Below, in pieces: positions 6,411-14,243 of a stretch of DNA of 26,824 nt; the stretch's first letter is position 1, and the number at the start of each line of letters is the position of its first letter. The DNA comes from a virus, in IMG/VR virus record IMGVR_UViG_3300010400_000048, positions 1-26,824 of that record; one strand, written 5' to 3'. Below the pieces are notes generated by a model. That model made no database searches and was not told the origin of the DNA. It worked only from the letters and a program-made list of their open reading frames with translations. The translations under genes were made by a program, and so were the position numbers.

Positions 6411-8985
6411 TGGTTGTACTAAATGTCCGTTAAGTGAGCTGAGGACCTGCGTTCTTAATGGTATAGGTGATCCACAATCGAAGATTGTCTTCGTTATGGA
6501 TTCTCCATCCGTTGAGGATGATCATAATCAAAAACCATTTTCAGGTACTTCAGCTAGAAAGCTGAATAGTCTTCTGTCACGTTTTGGTGTCCATAGTAGT
6601 CAAGTCTACTTTACCTATGCTACACGTTGCCGAGCTAATCTTCGAACCGTAGAAGGCTTTCGACCTGCTCATTTTGAGGAGATTCAGGCTTGTAGTAGTT
6701 ACCTAGAGAAGGAAATAGCTGAGATCAAGCCTAATGTCATTGTGCCAATGGGTACTGAAGCTATGATGGCTGTTTTTAACATCAAGAAACCAAAGGTTAG
6801 TGAACTACGAGGCATTGAGGCGTGGAGTGATAGATTTGGATGCAAGATTTTACCTACTTATGGCATGGGAGCAGTCTTGAGAAATCCTAATTTAGAAGAG
6901 GTTGTTACGCAGGATCTTCGTAGAGCATTAGAATCATCTAAATCATTGGAGCTTACAGCAGTGGAAAAAGGCAATTACATAACTATTGATAGCATTGAGG
7001 CATTTGATGCTTTCTTTGAACGCATCATGGAACAGCCTGAATCTTCCATGGACTTAGAAACAACAGGCTTTGACTGGCAAAAGGATAAGATCATCTGCTG
7101 CTCATTCTCTTGGGCCAAGAATACTGGTGTTCTGCTTCCAATTACAAAATGGATTGGTATTGATCACGAGCGTATCGTTATTAAGGAAAGAAAGGTAACA
7201 CGTAAGGGAGTTACAACTAAGAAGCAAGTTGAGATCATTGAAAAGTACATTGAAGATACATATCATCCTTGGTGGGGTGATAAGCAAGACTACGTTATGT
7301 CCAAGTTCAAACAGATCATGGAAAGTAACATCAAGTGGACAGCTCAGAATGGCAAGTTCGACTGGAAGTTCCTTTTATACTTAGGCTTCAATCTTAAACC
7401 TCTATCTTTTGATACACTCTTAATGCACTACCTGCTTCGTGAAACCTCAAAGGGTGAACATAACCTTGAGGATATGTCTCTCCAGTACCTAGGCAAAGGT
7501 CAGCATAAGAAAGAACTTGATGACTGGTTCAAAGCCAATGGCATGGAAGATGATGAGAAGAAGAACTATGCTCGTGTGCCCACTGAGCTTCTCTTTAAAT
7601 ACGGTGCAGCAGACGCCGATGTAACACTTCAGCTTAAGAACATCTTCCTTGAACGCTTAGAAGCTGAGGGAATGCTTGATCTATTCCACCACCTTATTAT
7701 GCCATTGAATTATACGATCACACAAATGGAATATGAAGGATTCAAGATTGATCGCAATGCTATGGAGTACGCTAAGAAGAAGCTAGAGCAAGAGCTTGCT
7801 GACACGTCTAAGGATATTAAGGATCTTTTGATTGCTGCAGGTGTTACTGAAGAGGTTGATATTGATTCACCTAAGCAGCTTTCAAAGCTATTCTTTGAGA
7901 CGTTAAAACTCAAGCCAGTTAAGGCTACGAAGACTGGATTCTCTACTGATGAGGAAGTCCTGAACGTCCTAGCGGAGAATTACAAGGATGCTACGGGTAA
8001 GAAAGAGAAAAATAGTATCCCTAACAAGATCCTAGAGTTTAGGGGAATTGCGAAATTGCTCCGAACTTACGTTTTGGGCATTGAGGATCGTTTAGACGAT
8101 AACAGTCGATTGCATACAAAGTTCCTTCAGGAAGGTACTGAGTCAGGACGTTTGTCAAGCCGTGATCCTAACTTCCAGAACTTCCCACGTGATTCTAAGC
8201 TTATTAAAAACATGTTCTATGTAGAACCTGGGAACATCTTAATCGAAGCTGATGAAGGACAGAATGAGTTTCGATGGTGGGGAATTTACTCAAATGATCC
8301 TCAGCTCGTTGCAGATTTGAATGCTGGTCTTGATATCCATAGGTTCATGGCTGCGAAGGCCAATAAGATTCCTATGGAACAGGTTACTGGTACTCAACGT
8401 CGTATTGCTAAGAGCATCGTGTTTGGTCTTATGTTTAACATGGGATCAGAGAAGCTTGCACATGATCACGGTGTTACAGAAGAGTATGCTGAAGAGGTTA
8501 AAGCCATTTTCTTTAATAGATATCCTGTCGCTAAGCAGTGGAAGAAGGATATTGTAATGTTTGCTCGCAAGAATTACCACGTTCGAAATCGTTTCGGTCG
8601 TGTTCGTCACTTGCTGGCTATCAATCACAGCGATAATAAGATTGCTTATGCTGATGAGCAGGGTGCAGTTAACTCACCTATTCAAGGTGCAGCTTCAGAT
8701 TACGTGTCCAATGCCGCCAACCGTATTTATAATAACCTCAAGGCACAAGGATTACACGGAAAGCTGCGTAACTTGGTTCACGACGCTATCTATGTCGAAG
8801 TTCCTAAAGCTGAGCTTCAACAGACAATTGCAATTATGAATGAAGCTATGACACGAAGAATTTTAGATATTCAAGTTCCCCTAATTGCGGAATTTAAAAT
8901 TGGACGTCGTTGGGGTAGGATGCACGTGCTAAAAGCTAAGACTGTAGACAAGATTGTTGAGAAACAGGTTGCGGTAACAGCCTAA
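6388..8985 (+). CDS. Family A DNA polymerase with N-terminal UDG-like domain
   Basis: An 865-residue replicative polymerase in three parts. Residues 1 to about 180 are a family 4 uracil-DNA-glycosylase-like domain with cysteines C10, C13, C81 and C102 placed like iron-sulfur ligands. Its motif A reads DSPSVED and the usual His of the TYHP box is Gly159 (TYGMG), so it is probably inactive as a glycosylase. The 3'-5' exonuclease follows, with DLE (D222, E224), NGKFD and AADAD all present. The polymerase domain has motif A DEGQNEFR (D622), motif B RRIAKSIVFGLMFNMG (K675) and motif C LVHDAIYVEV (D799), where the usual Glu after Asp is Ala800. A UDG-like domain on a Pol A enzyme is also known in phage SPO1. 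The second ATG (6391) has better spacing from AAGGA and may be the true start. Confidence 0.93.
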   Translation: MMLNLENSGCTKCPLSELRTCVLNGIGDPQSKIVFVMDSPSVEDDHNQKPFSGTSARKLNSLLSRFGVHSSQVYFTYATRCRANLRTVEGFRPAHFEEIQACSSYLEKEIAEIKPNVIVPMGTEAMMAVFNIKKPKVSELRGIEAWSDRFGCKILPTYGMGAVLRNPNLEEVVTQDLRRALESSKSLELTAVEKGNYITIDSIEAFDAFFERIMEQPESSMDLETTGFDWQKDKIICCSFSWAKNTGVLLPITKWIGIDHERIVIKERKVTRKGVTTKKQVEIIEKYIEDTYHPWWGDKQDYVMSKFKQIMESNIKWTAQNGKFDWKFLLYLGFNLKPLSFDTLLMHYLLRETSKGEHNLEDMSLQYLGKGQHKKELDDWFKANGMEDDEKKNYARVPTELLFKYGAADADVTLQLKNIFLERLEAEGMLDLFHHLIMPLNYTITQMEYEGFKIDRNAMEYAKKKLEQELADTSKDIKDLLIAAGVTEEVDIDSPKQLSKLFFETLKLKPVKATKTGFSTDEEVLNVLAENYKDATGKKEKNSIPNKILEFRGIAKLLRTYVLGIEDRLDDNSRLHTKFLQEGTESGRLSSRDPNFQNFPRDSKLIKNMFYVEPGNILIEADEGQNEFRWWGIYSNDPQLVADLNAGLDIHRFMAAKANKIPMEQVTGTQRRIAKSIVFGLMFNMGSEKLAHDHGVTEEYAEEVKAIFFNRYPVAKQWKKDIVMFARKNYHVRNRFGRVRHLLAINHSDNKIAYADEQGAVNSPIQGAASDYVSNAANRIYNNLKAQGLHGKLRNLVHDAIYVEVPKAELQQTIAIMNEAMTRRILDIQVPLIAEFKIGRRWGRMHVLKAKTVDKIVEKQVAVTA

Positions 8986-8997
8986 TCATGTTATACT
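8969..8997 (+). promoter_or_regulatory. Promoter P1, TTGCGG-17-TATACT with extended -10
   Basis: The -35 TTGCGG (8969-8974) and -10 TATACT (8992-8997) are 17 bp apart, with TG one base before the -10. It overlaps the end of the polymerase gene and lies in the first real intergenic gap, before the MazG-like gene. A near copy occurs at 26060 (shared TGTTATACTTTATA), which supports it. Confidence 0.62.
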
Positions 8998-9015
8998 TTA
9001 TAGTGAGGTATACAA

Positions 9016-9342
9016 ATGAAAATTAACGAATATCAAGAATGGACTGATAAAACAGCAATCTACCCAAAGAATGCTGGAATTGCCTATACTATACTTGGTC
9101 TAGCTAGTGAGACTGGTGAGGTAGCAGGTAAGTTTAAGAAGGTCGTCCGTGATGACAATGGCATTCTTACTGAAGAACGTAAGAATCAGTTGATCGATGA
9201 ACTTGGAGATGTCTTTTGGTATTGCACACGATTGGCTACAGAGCTTAATATTCCTGTAGAAGAAGTGCTGCAACGTAATCACGACAAGCTTGAGGATAGG
9301 CTTAATCGTAATGTTATTCAAGGTTCTGGCGATAATCGATGA
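9016..9342 (+). CDS. MazG-like nucleotide pyrophosphohydrolase
   Basis: A 108-residue all-alpha NTP pyrophosphatase of the MazG/dUTPase-2 superfamily, which removes pyrophosphate from (d)NTPs. The metal-binding pattern is visible: LGLASETGEVAGKFKK (E-x2-E region) and LIDELGDVFWYCTRLA (E-x2-D). The N-terminus MKINEYQEWT and the C-terminal NHDKLEDR are also family-typical. Phage copies may clean nucleotide pools or act on alarmone-like nucleotides; which applies here is not visible. It opens the nucleotide-metabolism block behind promoter P1, has a GTGAGGT ribosome site, and overlaps the next gene by ATGA. Confidence 0.9.
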   Translation: MKINEYQEWTDKTAIYPKNAGIAYTILGLASETGEVAGKFKKVVRDDNGILTEERKNQLIDELGDVFWYCTRLATELNIPVEEVLQRNHDKLEDRLNRNVIQGSGDNR

Positions 9343-9557
9343 GAAAGCGTGATCTTCGAATAGGTCTTCACGTTAAGATCGGTAAGCAGGATGGTTGGGA
9401 ACATGGCGTCACAGATTGGTTGAACGGTGAAATGGTAATCAATCACTACTCTGTTTATGGTGGTGAAGGATACAGCAAAGTTCAAGATTTGATTGACGCC
9501 GGAATGCTACGTAATATAAAGTTAGTGGATCGGGTCTATGATCCACATGAGAGATAA
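9339..9557 (+). CDS. Hypothetical protein
   Basis: The 72-residue product is not recognised. It is rich in predicted beta strands (LRIGLHVKIGKQ, GEMVINHYSVYGG, IKLVDRVYD), suggesting a small barrel. It overlaps the MazG-like gene by 4 bp (ATGA) and ends 2 bp before the deoxyribosyltransferase-like gene, so it is cotranscribed with nucleotide genes. Confidence 0.68.
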   Translation: MRKRDLRIGLHVKIGKQDGWEHGVTDWLNGEMVINHYSVYGGEGYSKVQDLIDAGMLRNIKLVDRVYDPHER

Positions 9558-9559
9558 TA

Positions 9560-10093
9560 ATGTTTGACGTCGATGTAGTGGTTTACCTTGCTTGCCGCAT
9601 GTCTGGTCGTTCACGACCTGTCATGATTAAAGAAGCTAAAGAAGCCGTTGATACACTAAGTAAGTATGGTATCAAATGTATCTCTCCAGTCCTTGAAGAG
9701 AACATTGAGGATAAACCAGGCTTACTCATTCCTTTTTCCGACGAAGAATTGCTACGTGAATGGCGTAAGGATAAAGAATTCATTAAGCAATGCCACGTTG
9801 TCCTAGATCTTTCCTCTGCATCCAAAATCAGGTCTGAGGGTGCTGTCCACGAGTTTGGATATGCAAGATATGCACTCTTTAAGCCTGTTGCTCGTCTTTT
9901 CCCTAATGGTCTCGGTCCATCAATTACAAAATTAGAAGATTGCTTGGTCGTCCAAAGCTTGGATGAAGCAGGCATTCAAATCTTATCTAGATGGGGCACG
10001 AGAGCTCAACGAATTGCTTGGCGTTGGCGCGAAAGCATCGTTAGCAAATGGATAAAGCTTTTTAAACTACAACTTTTCGGACTCATACGATAG
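9560..10093 (+). CDS. Nucleoside 2-deoxyribosyltransferase-like protein
   Basis: The first 115 or so of 177 residues follow the NDT/Rcl fold. The N-terminal strand and substrate loop are VVYLACRMSGRSR, then comes a helix, and the strand HVVLDLSS leads to SEGAVHEFGYA. That last box matches the family's G-x-A-x-E-x-G-Y-A, and Glu98 is the candidate nucleophile. Family members cleave or exchange the base of (deoxy)nucleosides or their monophosphates. A tail of about 60 residues, ending in basic and amphipathic helices (IAWRWRESIVSKWIKLFKLQLFG), is extra to the fold and could bind a membrane or a partner. The context of MazG, DUF1599 and GMP reductase supports a nucleotide-pool role. The exact substrate is unknown. 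Confidence 0.75.
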   Translation: MFDVDVVVYLACRMSGRSRPVMIKEAKEAVDTLSKYGIKCISPVLEENIEDKPGLLIPFSDEELLREWRKDKEFIKQCHVVLDLSSASKIRSEGAVHEFGYARYALFKPVARLFPNGLGPSITKLEDCLVVQSLDEAGIQILSRWGTRAQRIAWRWRESIVSKWIKLFKLQLFGLIR

Positions 10094-10111
10094 AATAGAA
10101 GGGAGGACGCA

Positions 10112-10336
10112 ATGGCAAATCAACCCGCCATGTACGACGTGTGTAAATGCAACCACGAGTCGATGTTGCATAATGACAGAAGCGGAAGTTGTTTCTTCGA
10201 CGTACCGATAGGACATAAGTTGTTTCGAGGTATGATACCAAGAGATACAAAGACAGAGAAGTGCGGATGTAAGAAGTTTAAATTTGATAGTCAGAAAACA
10301 GCGAATCCAAAACCTACAGTGCAGGGAGACGACTAA
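10112..10336 (+). CDS. Mini zinc protein, CxCxHx4H / CxC type (copy 2 of 5)
   Basis: This 74-residue protein has VCKCNHESMLH (C-x-C-x-H-x4-H) at residues 11-20, a lone Cys in GSCFFD, and a final KCGCKKF cluster. It is the version with the longest linker between the two clusters. A strong GGGAGG site precedes the ATG. A weak -10-like TAGAAT lies at about 10090 but has no convincing -35. It sits between the deoxyribosyltransferase-like and DUF1599 genes and shares a TAATG junction with the latter. Confidence 0.7.
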   Translation: MANQPAMYDVCKCNHESMLHNDRSGSCFFDVPIGHKLFRGMIPRDTKTEKCGCKKFKFDSQKTANPKPTVQGDD

Positions 10337-10629
10337 TGAGCGAACAGAATTTAGAAGCATTTGAAGCAGAAGCAAGAGCAATCGTAGAATCAGCAATCCG
10401 TCTTCTAGTTAACAAACGTCGTGACTATGGTCCCAATGCTTTAAAAGGCGGTCAAGCCGGGATTGTCATTCGTATGTCTGATAAGATGGGTCGTCTTGAG
10501 AATCTTATGGGCATATCCAACGGGACGTTTAAATCCAAAGATGCTATCGTAGGCGATGAAAAGATTGAGGATACTATTAAGGATATCCTTAATTATAGTC
10601 TTTTGTTTTTAATGGAAGGAAAGAAATAA
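10336..10629 (+). CDS. DUF1599 / nucleotide modification associated domain 1 protein
   Basis: The 97 residues match the Nmad1 (DUF1599, PF07659) pattern: KRRDYGPNAL, then GIVIRMSDKMGRLENL, then EKIEDTIKDILNYSLLFL. The domain was named for its frequent occurrence with DNA-base-modification genes in phages and is an all-alpha, MazG-like fold. Its biochemical activity is not established as far as I know. It lies between a mini zinc protein and GMP reductase, joined to both by TAATG overlaps, which fits a role in handling purine or modified nucleotides. Confidence 0.85.
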   Translation: MSEQNLEAFEAEARAIVESAIRLLVNKRRDYGPNALKGGQAGIVIRMSDKMGRLENLMGISNGTFKSKDAIVGDEKIEDTIKDILNYSLLFLMEGKK

Positions 10630-11684
10630 TGCTACCTCCAGCAATGCCTACAGTATCGCACCCTTGCTTTGATGATGTTCTTCTAGCGCCAGTCTTTTCG
10701 AACATTCGTAGCAGACAAGAGGTTGATCCTTCTACTGAGTTTCTTGGGCTTAAGCTTTCATTACCAGTCACAAACTCTAATATGGATACAATCTCAAGCG
10801 CAGAGCTTAGTAAGGTACTTCACGAGTATGGTACAGTTAGCTCTCTTCATAGGTTTTGTTCTATTGAAGATAATGTTAAGGCGTTTAATGATTCTATTCA
10901 TAATGGGATTAAGCCTATAGTTTCAATCGGGGTAGGGGCAAATGAATGGCTGCGTGCAGTTGAGCTTGCAACACATGGTGCTGATATCTTTCTTTTAGAT
11001 GTAGCTCATGCTGCAAATATAGCAGTTGTAGAAATGTTTATTAAATTGAAAACAGATTTTCCTGAGGGGAAGTTTATTGTGGGAAATTTTGGTACTGCTT
11101 CTGAGGTGCAAGAATTTATTCGTCAAACAGCTATCAAACAAGGTGATGCTGCTTATTGCTACATTCCAGATGCTATTTGCGTTGGTATCGGTGGTGGTAG
11201 TATGTGTTTAACCAGAGTCGTAACTGGTGTTGGAATACCAACACTTGCTTCAATTTTAGATTGTGCAGACATTTGTGAGAAGTACAACATGAAGATGATG
11301 GTAAATGGTGGTCTTCGTAATAGCGGAGATATCGTTAAGGCTTTAGCTGCTGGTGCTGATCTTATTATGCTTGGGTCGATGTTTGCCGGTACAGATGAAG
11401 CGTCTGGTAGAACTACCTCAACCCATAAAGAATATCGTGGTTCAGCATCTGCTCCTTCCTATGAAGCACAAGGCAAGATTGCACCATGGAGAGCAGCGGA
11501 AGGTGATTCAACTTGGGTGCCTTTCAAAGGTCCAGCTGTAAACGTACTGAACCAGATCAATGGTGGTATCCGAAGTGCATGTAGCTATTTAAATGCTTCT
11601 ACGATTGATCAGCTGCGTGCTAATGCTAAATTCAATTTTGTAACGACAAATACAGTAACGGAGAATAAAGCCCATGGCAAATAA
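10629..11684 (+). CDS. guaC: GMP reductase (IMPDH/GMPR family)
   Basis: The 351 residues are close to the usual 345-350 of GMP reductase and lack the CBS domains of IMP dehydrogenase. Visible features are the N-terminal FDDVLLAP, the barrel strand VTNSNMDTI, and the phosphate loop and catalytic box GGSMCLTRVVTGVG (Cys193, Thr195). NGGLRNSGDIVKALAAGADLIMLGSMFAGTDE is the second half of the barrel. The C-terminal end, with EYRGSAS, WRAAEGDSTWVPFKG and GGIRSACSYLNA, is the GMPR-type version. The enzyme converts GMP to IMP using NADPH. In a phage it would redirect guanine nucleotides, perhaps host RNA-derived GMP, toward IMP and adenine or modified purines. It follows DUF1599 (TAATG) and overlaps the next gene by 11 bp. 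Confidence 0.9.
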   Translation: MLPPAMPTVSHPCFDDVLLAPVFSNIRSRQEVDPSTEFLGLKLSLPVTNSNMDTISSAELSKVLHEYGTVSSLHRFCSIEDNVKAFNDSIHNGIKPIVSIGVGANEWLRAVELATHGADIFLLDVAHAANIAVVEMFIKLKTDFPEGKFIVGNFGTASEVQEFIRQTAIKQGDAAYCYIPDAICVGIGGGSMCLTRVVTGVGIPTLASILDCADICEKYNMKMMVNGGLRNSGDIVKALAAGADLIMLGSMFAGTDEASGRTTSTHKEYRGSASAPSYEAQGKIAPWRAAEGDSTWVPFKGPAVNVLNQINGGIRSACSYLNASTIDQLRANAKFNFVTTNTVTENKAHGK

Positions 11685-12030
11685 GAAAAAAGCCGTTCAG
11701 ACGAAGCTTTACAATACTAACCTTAGAGTAAAGAAAGAAAACTGGCCAAAATTCGTTAAGTTGATGGGATCATTGATTTTGCATGGTGGAGATAAGTATG
11801 CTCTTCCAGGCTTTGAAGAAGAAATGGAAGCAACCGACGTTATTAGTAAGGTATATGGTGGCGCAACTGGTTTTGATTGGATTCTTGGTACCATGAATAA
11901 GTACCTATTTCGTTTTAAGAACTTCAATCGTGAGAAAGATCTATTGAAGGTTGCTACGTATTGCTATATCCTCTGGCTTAAGCAAGGCAATCATTTAAAG
12001 ATGGATCACGATACGGATACAAAGAGATAA
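11674..12030 (+). CDS. Small helical protein, DUF3310/nucleotide-handling-like
   Basis: The 118-residue product has a conserved-looking core FDWILGTMNKYLFRFKNFNREKD followed by LLKVATYCYILWLKQG. That resembles the N-x-x-K-Y-l-x-R-x-x-x-x-x-x-x-D-L-x-K-a-x-x-Y pattern of DUF3310 and related phage nucleotide proteins. The first 30 residues are basic. Function is not established; its place next to GMP reductase (11-bp overlap) supports the nucleotide reading. A CGGAG site precedes the start. Confidence 0.6.
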   Translation: MANKKKAVQTKLYNTNLRVKKENWPKFVKLMGSLILHGGDKYALPGFEEEMEATDVISKVYGGATGFDWILGTMNKYLFRFKNFNREKDLLKVATYCYILWLKQGNHLKMDHDTDTKR

Positions 12031-12692
12031 TGATATCAACGATACTCCCAGCCTTTAAATATCTAATTGAGGAACGTAAGCTTACAGAGCAGACGATCCG
12101 GACCTTCAATCTAGGGTATGTAAGCAGTGTTGGGGATATCTATGTTGGTGCAGAGTTTGTAGGTGAGATGCCTCAGTTGGATAAGAGATTCTATCATTCA
12201 TCCCTCTTCCCAATTTTTGATATGTTCGGTAAGTGTATAGCAGCGTCAGTAAGACCTCTTGGTCAAACGAAGACCAAGTACATCAATACCGAGTATGAGA
12301 AGAAGGAACATCTATATGGTTTGTCAGTGACATGGCAAGCTTGTTTGCAGGCGCAGGAAGTATACGTGGTTGAAGGAAACATTAGCTTACTTCAGATGCA
12401 CCAAGCAGGTATCACTAATTGTGTTGCGATGTTAGGTTCAAGGCTTTCACCAACCCAGGTTTGTCTTCTTAATAGATTCGTCAAGAAGGTTATCATGGTA
12501 CCTGATGCTGATAAAGCTGGCCGCAAATTGATAGAGAAGATGCAAGATGAACTTATCCCTACTAAGCTGTATGATTCAGATATAAAATTTACTTACATTG
12601 AGTTACCAAACGACCAAGATCCTGATGATTATTTTAAAACACATTCTAAAGAAGATTTCTTAGGTCTGACGGAACAGGAGTTAAACGTATGA
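12030..12692 (+). CDS. DnaG-type primase catalytic core (Toprim), minimal
   Basis: The 220 residues contain only the catalytic part of a DnaG primase. The N-terminal subdomain shows LTEQTIRTFNLGYV and FPIFDMFGKCIAASVRPLG with KYINTEY, as in the RNA-polymerase core of DnaG. The Toprim part has VYVVEGNISLLQMHQAGI and VIMVPDADKAGRK (E and D-x-D). DQDPDDYF near the end matches the DnaG 'NDPDDYL' segment. The N-terminal zinc-binding domain and C-terminal helicase-binding domain are absent, so a zinc domain or helicase must come from another gene, not found in this window. It makes RNA primers for the Pol A replisome. It ends with an ATGA overlap. Confidence 0.88.
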   Translation: MISTILPAFKYLIEERKLTEQTIRTFNLGYVSSVGDIYVGAEFVGEMPQLDKRFYHSSLFPIFDMFGKCIAASVRPLGQTKTKYINTEYEKKEHLYGLSVTWQACLQAQEVYVVEGNISLLQMHQAGITNCVAMLGSRLSPTQVCLLNRFVKKVIMVPDADKAGRKLIEKMQDELIPTKLYDSDIKFTYIELPNDQDPDDYFKTHSKEDFLGLTEQELNV

Positions 12693-13240
12693 GTGATAAA
12701 GCATGGTACATTATTTCAACACAAGGTATTGGGCCACGAGCAATCGTTAAGATCCAAGCCATTCTAGACGTCCTTGATTATGAGGGTGAGCTTTACCTAC
12801 CCATGGTAAGAGTTGCTGGCACAACCATCAATAAGATTAAGGATAGTGAGAAGATCTTATTTCCTGGTTATGTCTTCATCTTTACAAGGATAGAGAATAG
12901 CAGACTGGAACAAGCTTTGATGGAAGCAAAGGTGGGTAAGTTCTTAAAGCTTCCTCATAATGAAGAGAATGATTTTCCTACTCCTATCCCTCAATCAGAG
13001 ATTGATCATATTAAAGAGCTTGAGATGGCTAATGCTGCACCTGTTCCAGAAGAAATCATTGATATTGCTGTAGGCAATCTCGTGGAGATTTGCGTTGGTC
13101 CACTGATTGGATTTAAGGGTATCGTTATGAAGATATCCGGACATAGTGCATCGATCGATACATTGATCTTTGGACGTTCAACACCTGTAACCGTTAATAT
13201 CTCTCATCTGACCAAACTCTCTGATAGTACACCGCAATGA
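12689..13240 (+). CDS. NusG-like transcription elongation factor
   Basis: The 183-residue product has the NusG layout. The N-terminal NGN domain begins KAWYIISTQGIGPRAIVKIQ and includes the KILFPGYVFIFT box, followed by the EAKVGKFLKLP region. The C-terminal KOW domain is VGNLVEICVGPLIGFKGIVM. Host NusG couples RNA polymerase to Rho or ribosomes, whereas specialised paralogues (RfaH, LoaP) act as antiterminators. A phage copy next to two sigma-like genes probably retargets host RNA polymerase to late or long operons; that is inference. AGGAG lies 8 nt before the start, and both ends overlap neighbours by ATGA. Confidence 0.88.
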   Translation: MSDKAWYIISTQGIGPRAIVKIQAILDVLDYEGELYLPMVRVAGTTINKIKDSEKILFPGYVFIFTRIENSRLEQALMEAKVGKFLKLPHNEENDFPTPIPQSEIDHIKELEMANAAPVPEEIIDIAVGNLVEICVGPLIGFKGIVMKISGHSASIDTLIFGRSTPVTVNISHLTKLSDSTPQ

Positions 13241-13674
13241 AGCGTCGCGTAGGAAAGAGTAAAGCCAGAGCAGTGGAGATGATCCACGATGATGCAGGTC
13301 TCTCAAGTAGCTTAGACTTCATTGAGATCAGTATGTCTCATGATGACTTGGAGAAGCTGGCTCAGAAGAACGCCATGCTCCTCGAGCAACGTCAGGACTA
13401 TGAGAAGCGCAAGCATATCGTCCGTAAGCAAGAGAAGCTATTAAAGAAGATCTTCAAGGCTGCATCTCAGGTATTGACCGATGCTCAGTTTCAGATCTTC
13501 TCAATGCGTTATATCTACCAGATGCCTGAGAGTGAGATCGCACAGCAGGTTGGTTGCGTTCAGAATTATGTTTCAAGGGCTTTAAAGGCTTCGATTAAGA
13601 AGGTTCAGAAGAGATTGCGCGTACCCATTAACCTAAAAGGATTTGCTAAGGATAGGAAAAGTAAAGAGAAATGA
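13237..13674 (+). CDS. Sigma-70 region 4-like helix-turn-helix protein
   Basis: Within the 145 residues, the first 80 are basic and coiled (DYEKRKHIVRKQEKLLKKIF). The C-terminal part, VLTDAQFQIFSMRYIYQMPESEIAQQVGCVQ then NYVSRALKASIKKVQKRLR, is a typical sigma region 4 or LuxR-like helix-turn-helix. No region 2 (-10 recognition) is apparent, so it is probably not a complete sigma factor on its own. It could work with the next gene's product. It lies between NusG and a second HTH gene with ATGA overlaps on both sides. Confidence 0.72.
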   Translation: MKRRVGKSKARAVEMIHDDAGLSSSLDFIEISMSHDDLEKLAQKNAMLLEQRQDYEKRKHIVRKQEKLLKKIFKAASQVLTDAQFQIFSMRYIYQMPESEIAQQVGCVQNYVSRALKASIKKVQKRLRVPINLKGFAKDRKSKEK

Positions 13675-14243
13675 AGCGAAGCAGAATCTACGTAGAGAAG
13701 CAATTTTCAGATAAGGAGCTTGAGCTCCTGAAAGCTGATCTTATTGACCACGCATGCAGCGAGGTAGGTAAGATTAAGAAGCTTCCATTCCAGAAGACTG
13801 AGATTGGGGAAGTAGTTAAGAATGCTGTGGAAAGAGTGCTTATAACACGCAAGTTCGGTTCTGGAATAAGCCTAGGAACGCTGATTAGGACGCAAGTAAT
13901 GGCTGATTTACGCACCGAAATGCTGAAAAGGTATCCTGACATGGCCCCGAAGATAATCTGGCCAGATTTGATTGAGAATAAGCCCTTTGAGAAATTAGGG
14001 GAAATGCTCAAGAAGGTTAGGGATTTAGGGCGTCCACGAATCACTGAGATTTTTGAGGAAGTAAACGGCGTTTTGAATGGTAGACAGCAACGATTGCTTC
14101 ACGCTGTCTATAAGAATCCAGCAATCAGCTACGCTGATATTTGTAAGCAGTTCGGTACACGTGGTGTCATGACGTACCGCGAGATCAAGATTATCTATAA
14201 TCAATTGATTCAAACATTGAAATTTTTGGAGATAAATTTATGA
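13671..14243 (+). CDS. Possible divergent sigma-like HTH protein
   Basis: A 190-residue protein. Residues about 65-95 (FGSGISLGTLIRTQVMADLR) recall the core helix of sigma region 2. The C-terminus (NGRQQRLLHAVYKNPAISYA then DICKQFGTRGVMTYREIK) resembles region 4. The region 2 likeness is weak, so a general DNA-binding protein is the safer statement. With the preceding gene it could form a split sigma factor. ATGA overlaps join it to both neighbours. Confidence 0.5.
   Translation: MKRSRIYVEKQFSDKELELLKADLIDHACSEVGKIKKLPFQKTEIGEVVKNAVERVLITRKFGSGISLGTLIRTQVMADLRTEMLKRYPDMAPKIIWPDLIENKPFEKLGEMLKKVRDLGRPRITEIFEEVNGVLNGRQQRLLHAVYKNPAISYADICKQFGTRGVMTYREIKIIYNQLIQTLKFLEINL

Noticed and set aside
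9583-9975. Minus-strand frame of 130 codons
   Set aside because: It is opposite the deoxyribosyltransferase-like gene, whose motifs are clear. It is a shadow caused by codon use.
10067-10095. TAGAAT at about 10090 as a -10 box
   Set aside because: No acceptable -35 lies 16-18 bp upstream, and it does not match any of the three promoter pairs.
13688-14044. Minus-strand frame of 118 codons
   Set aside because: Opposite the sigma-like gene; no motif, no ribosome site, no promoter.
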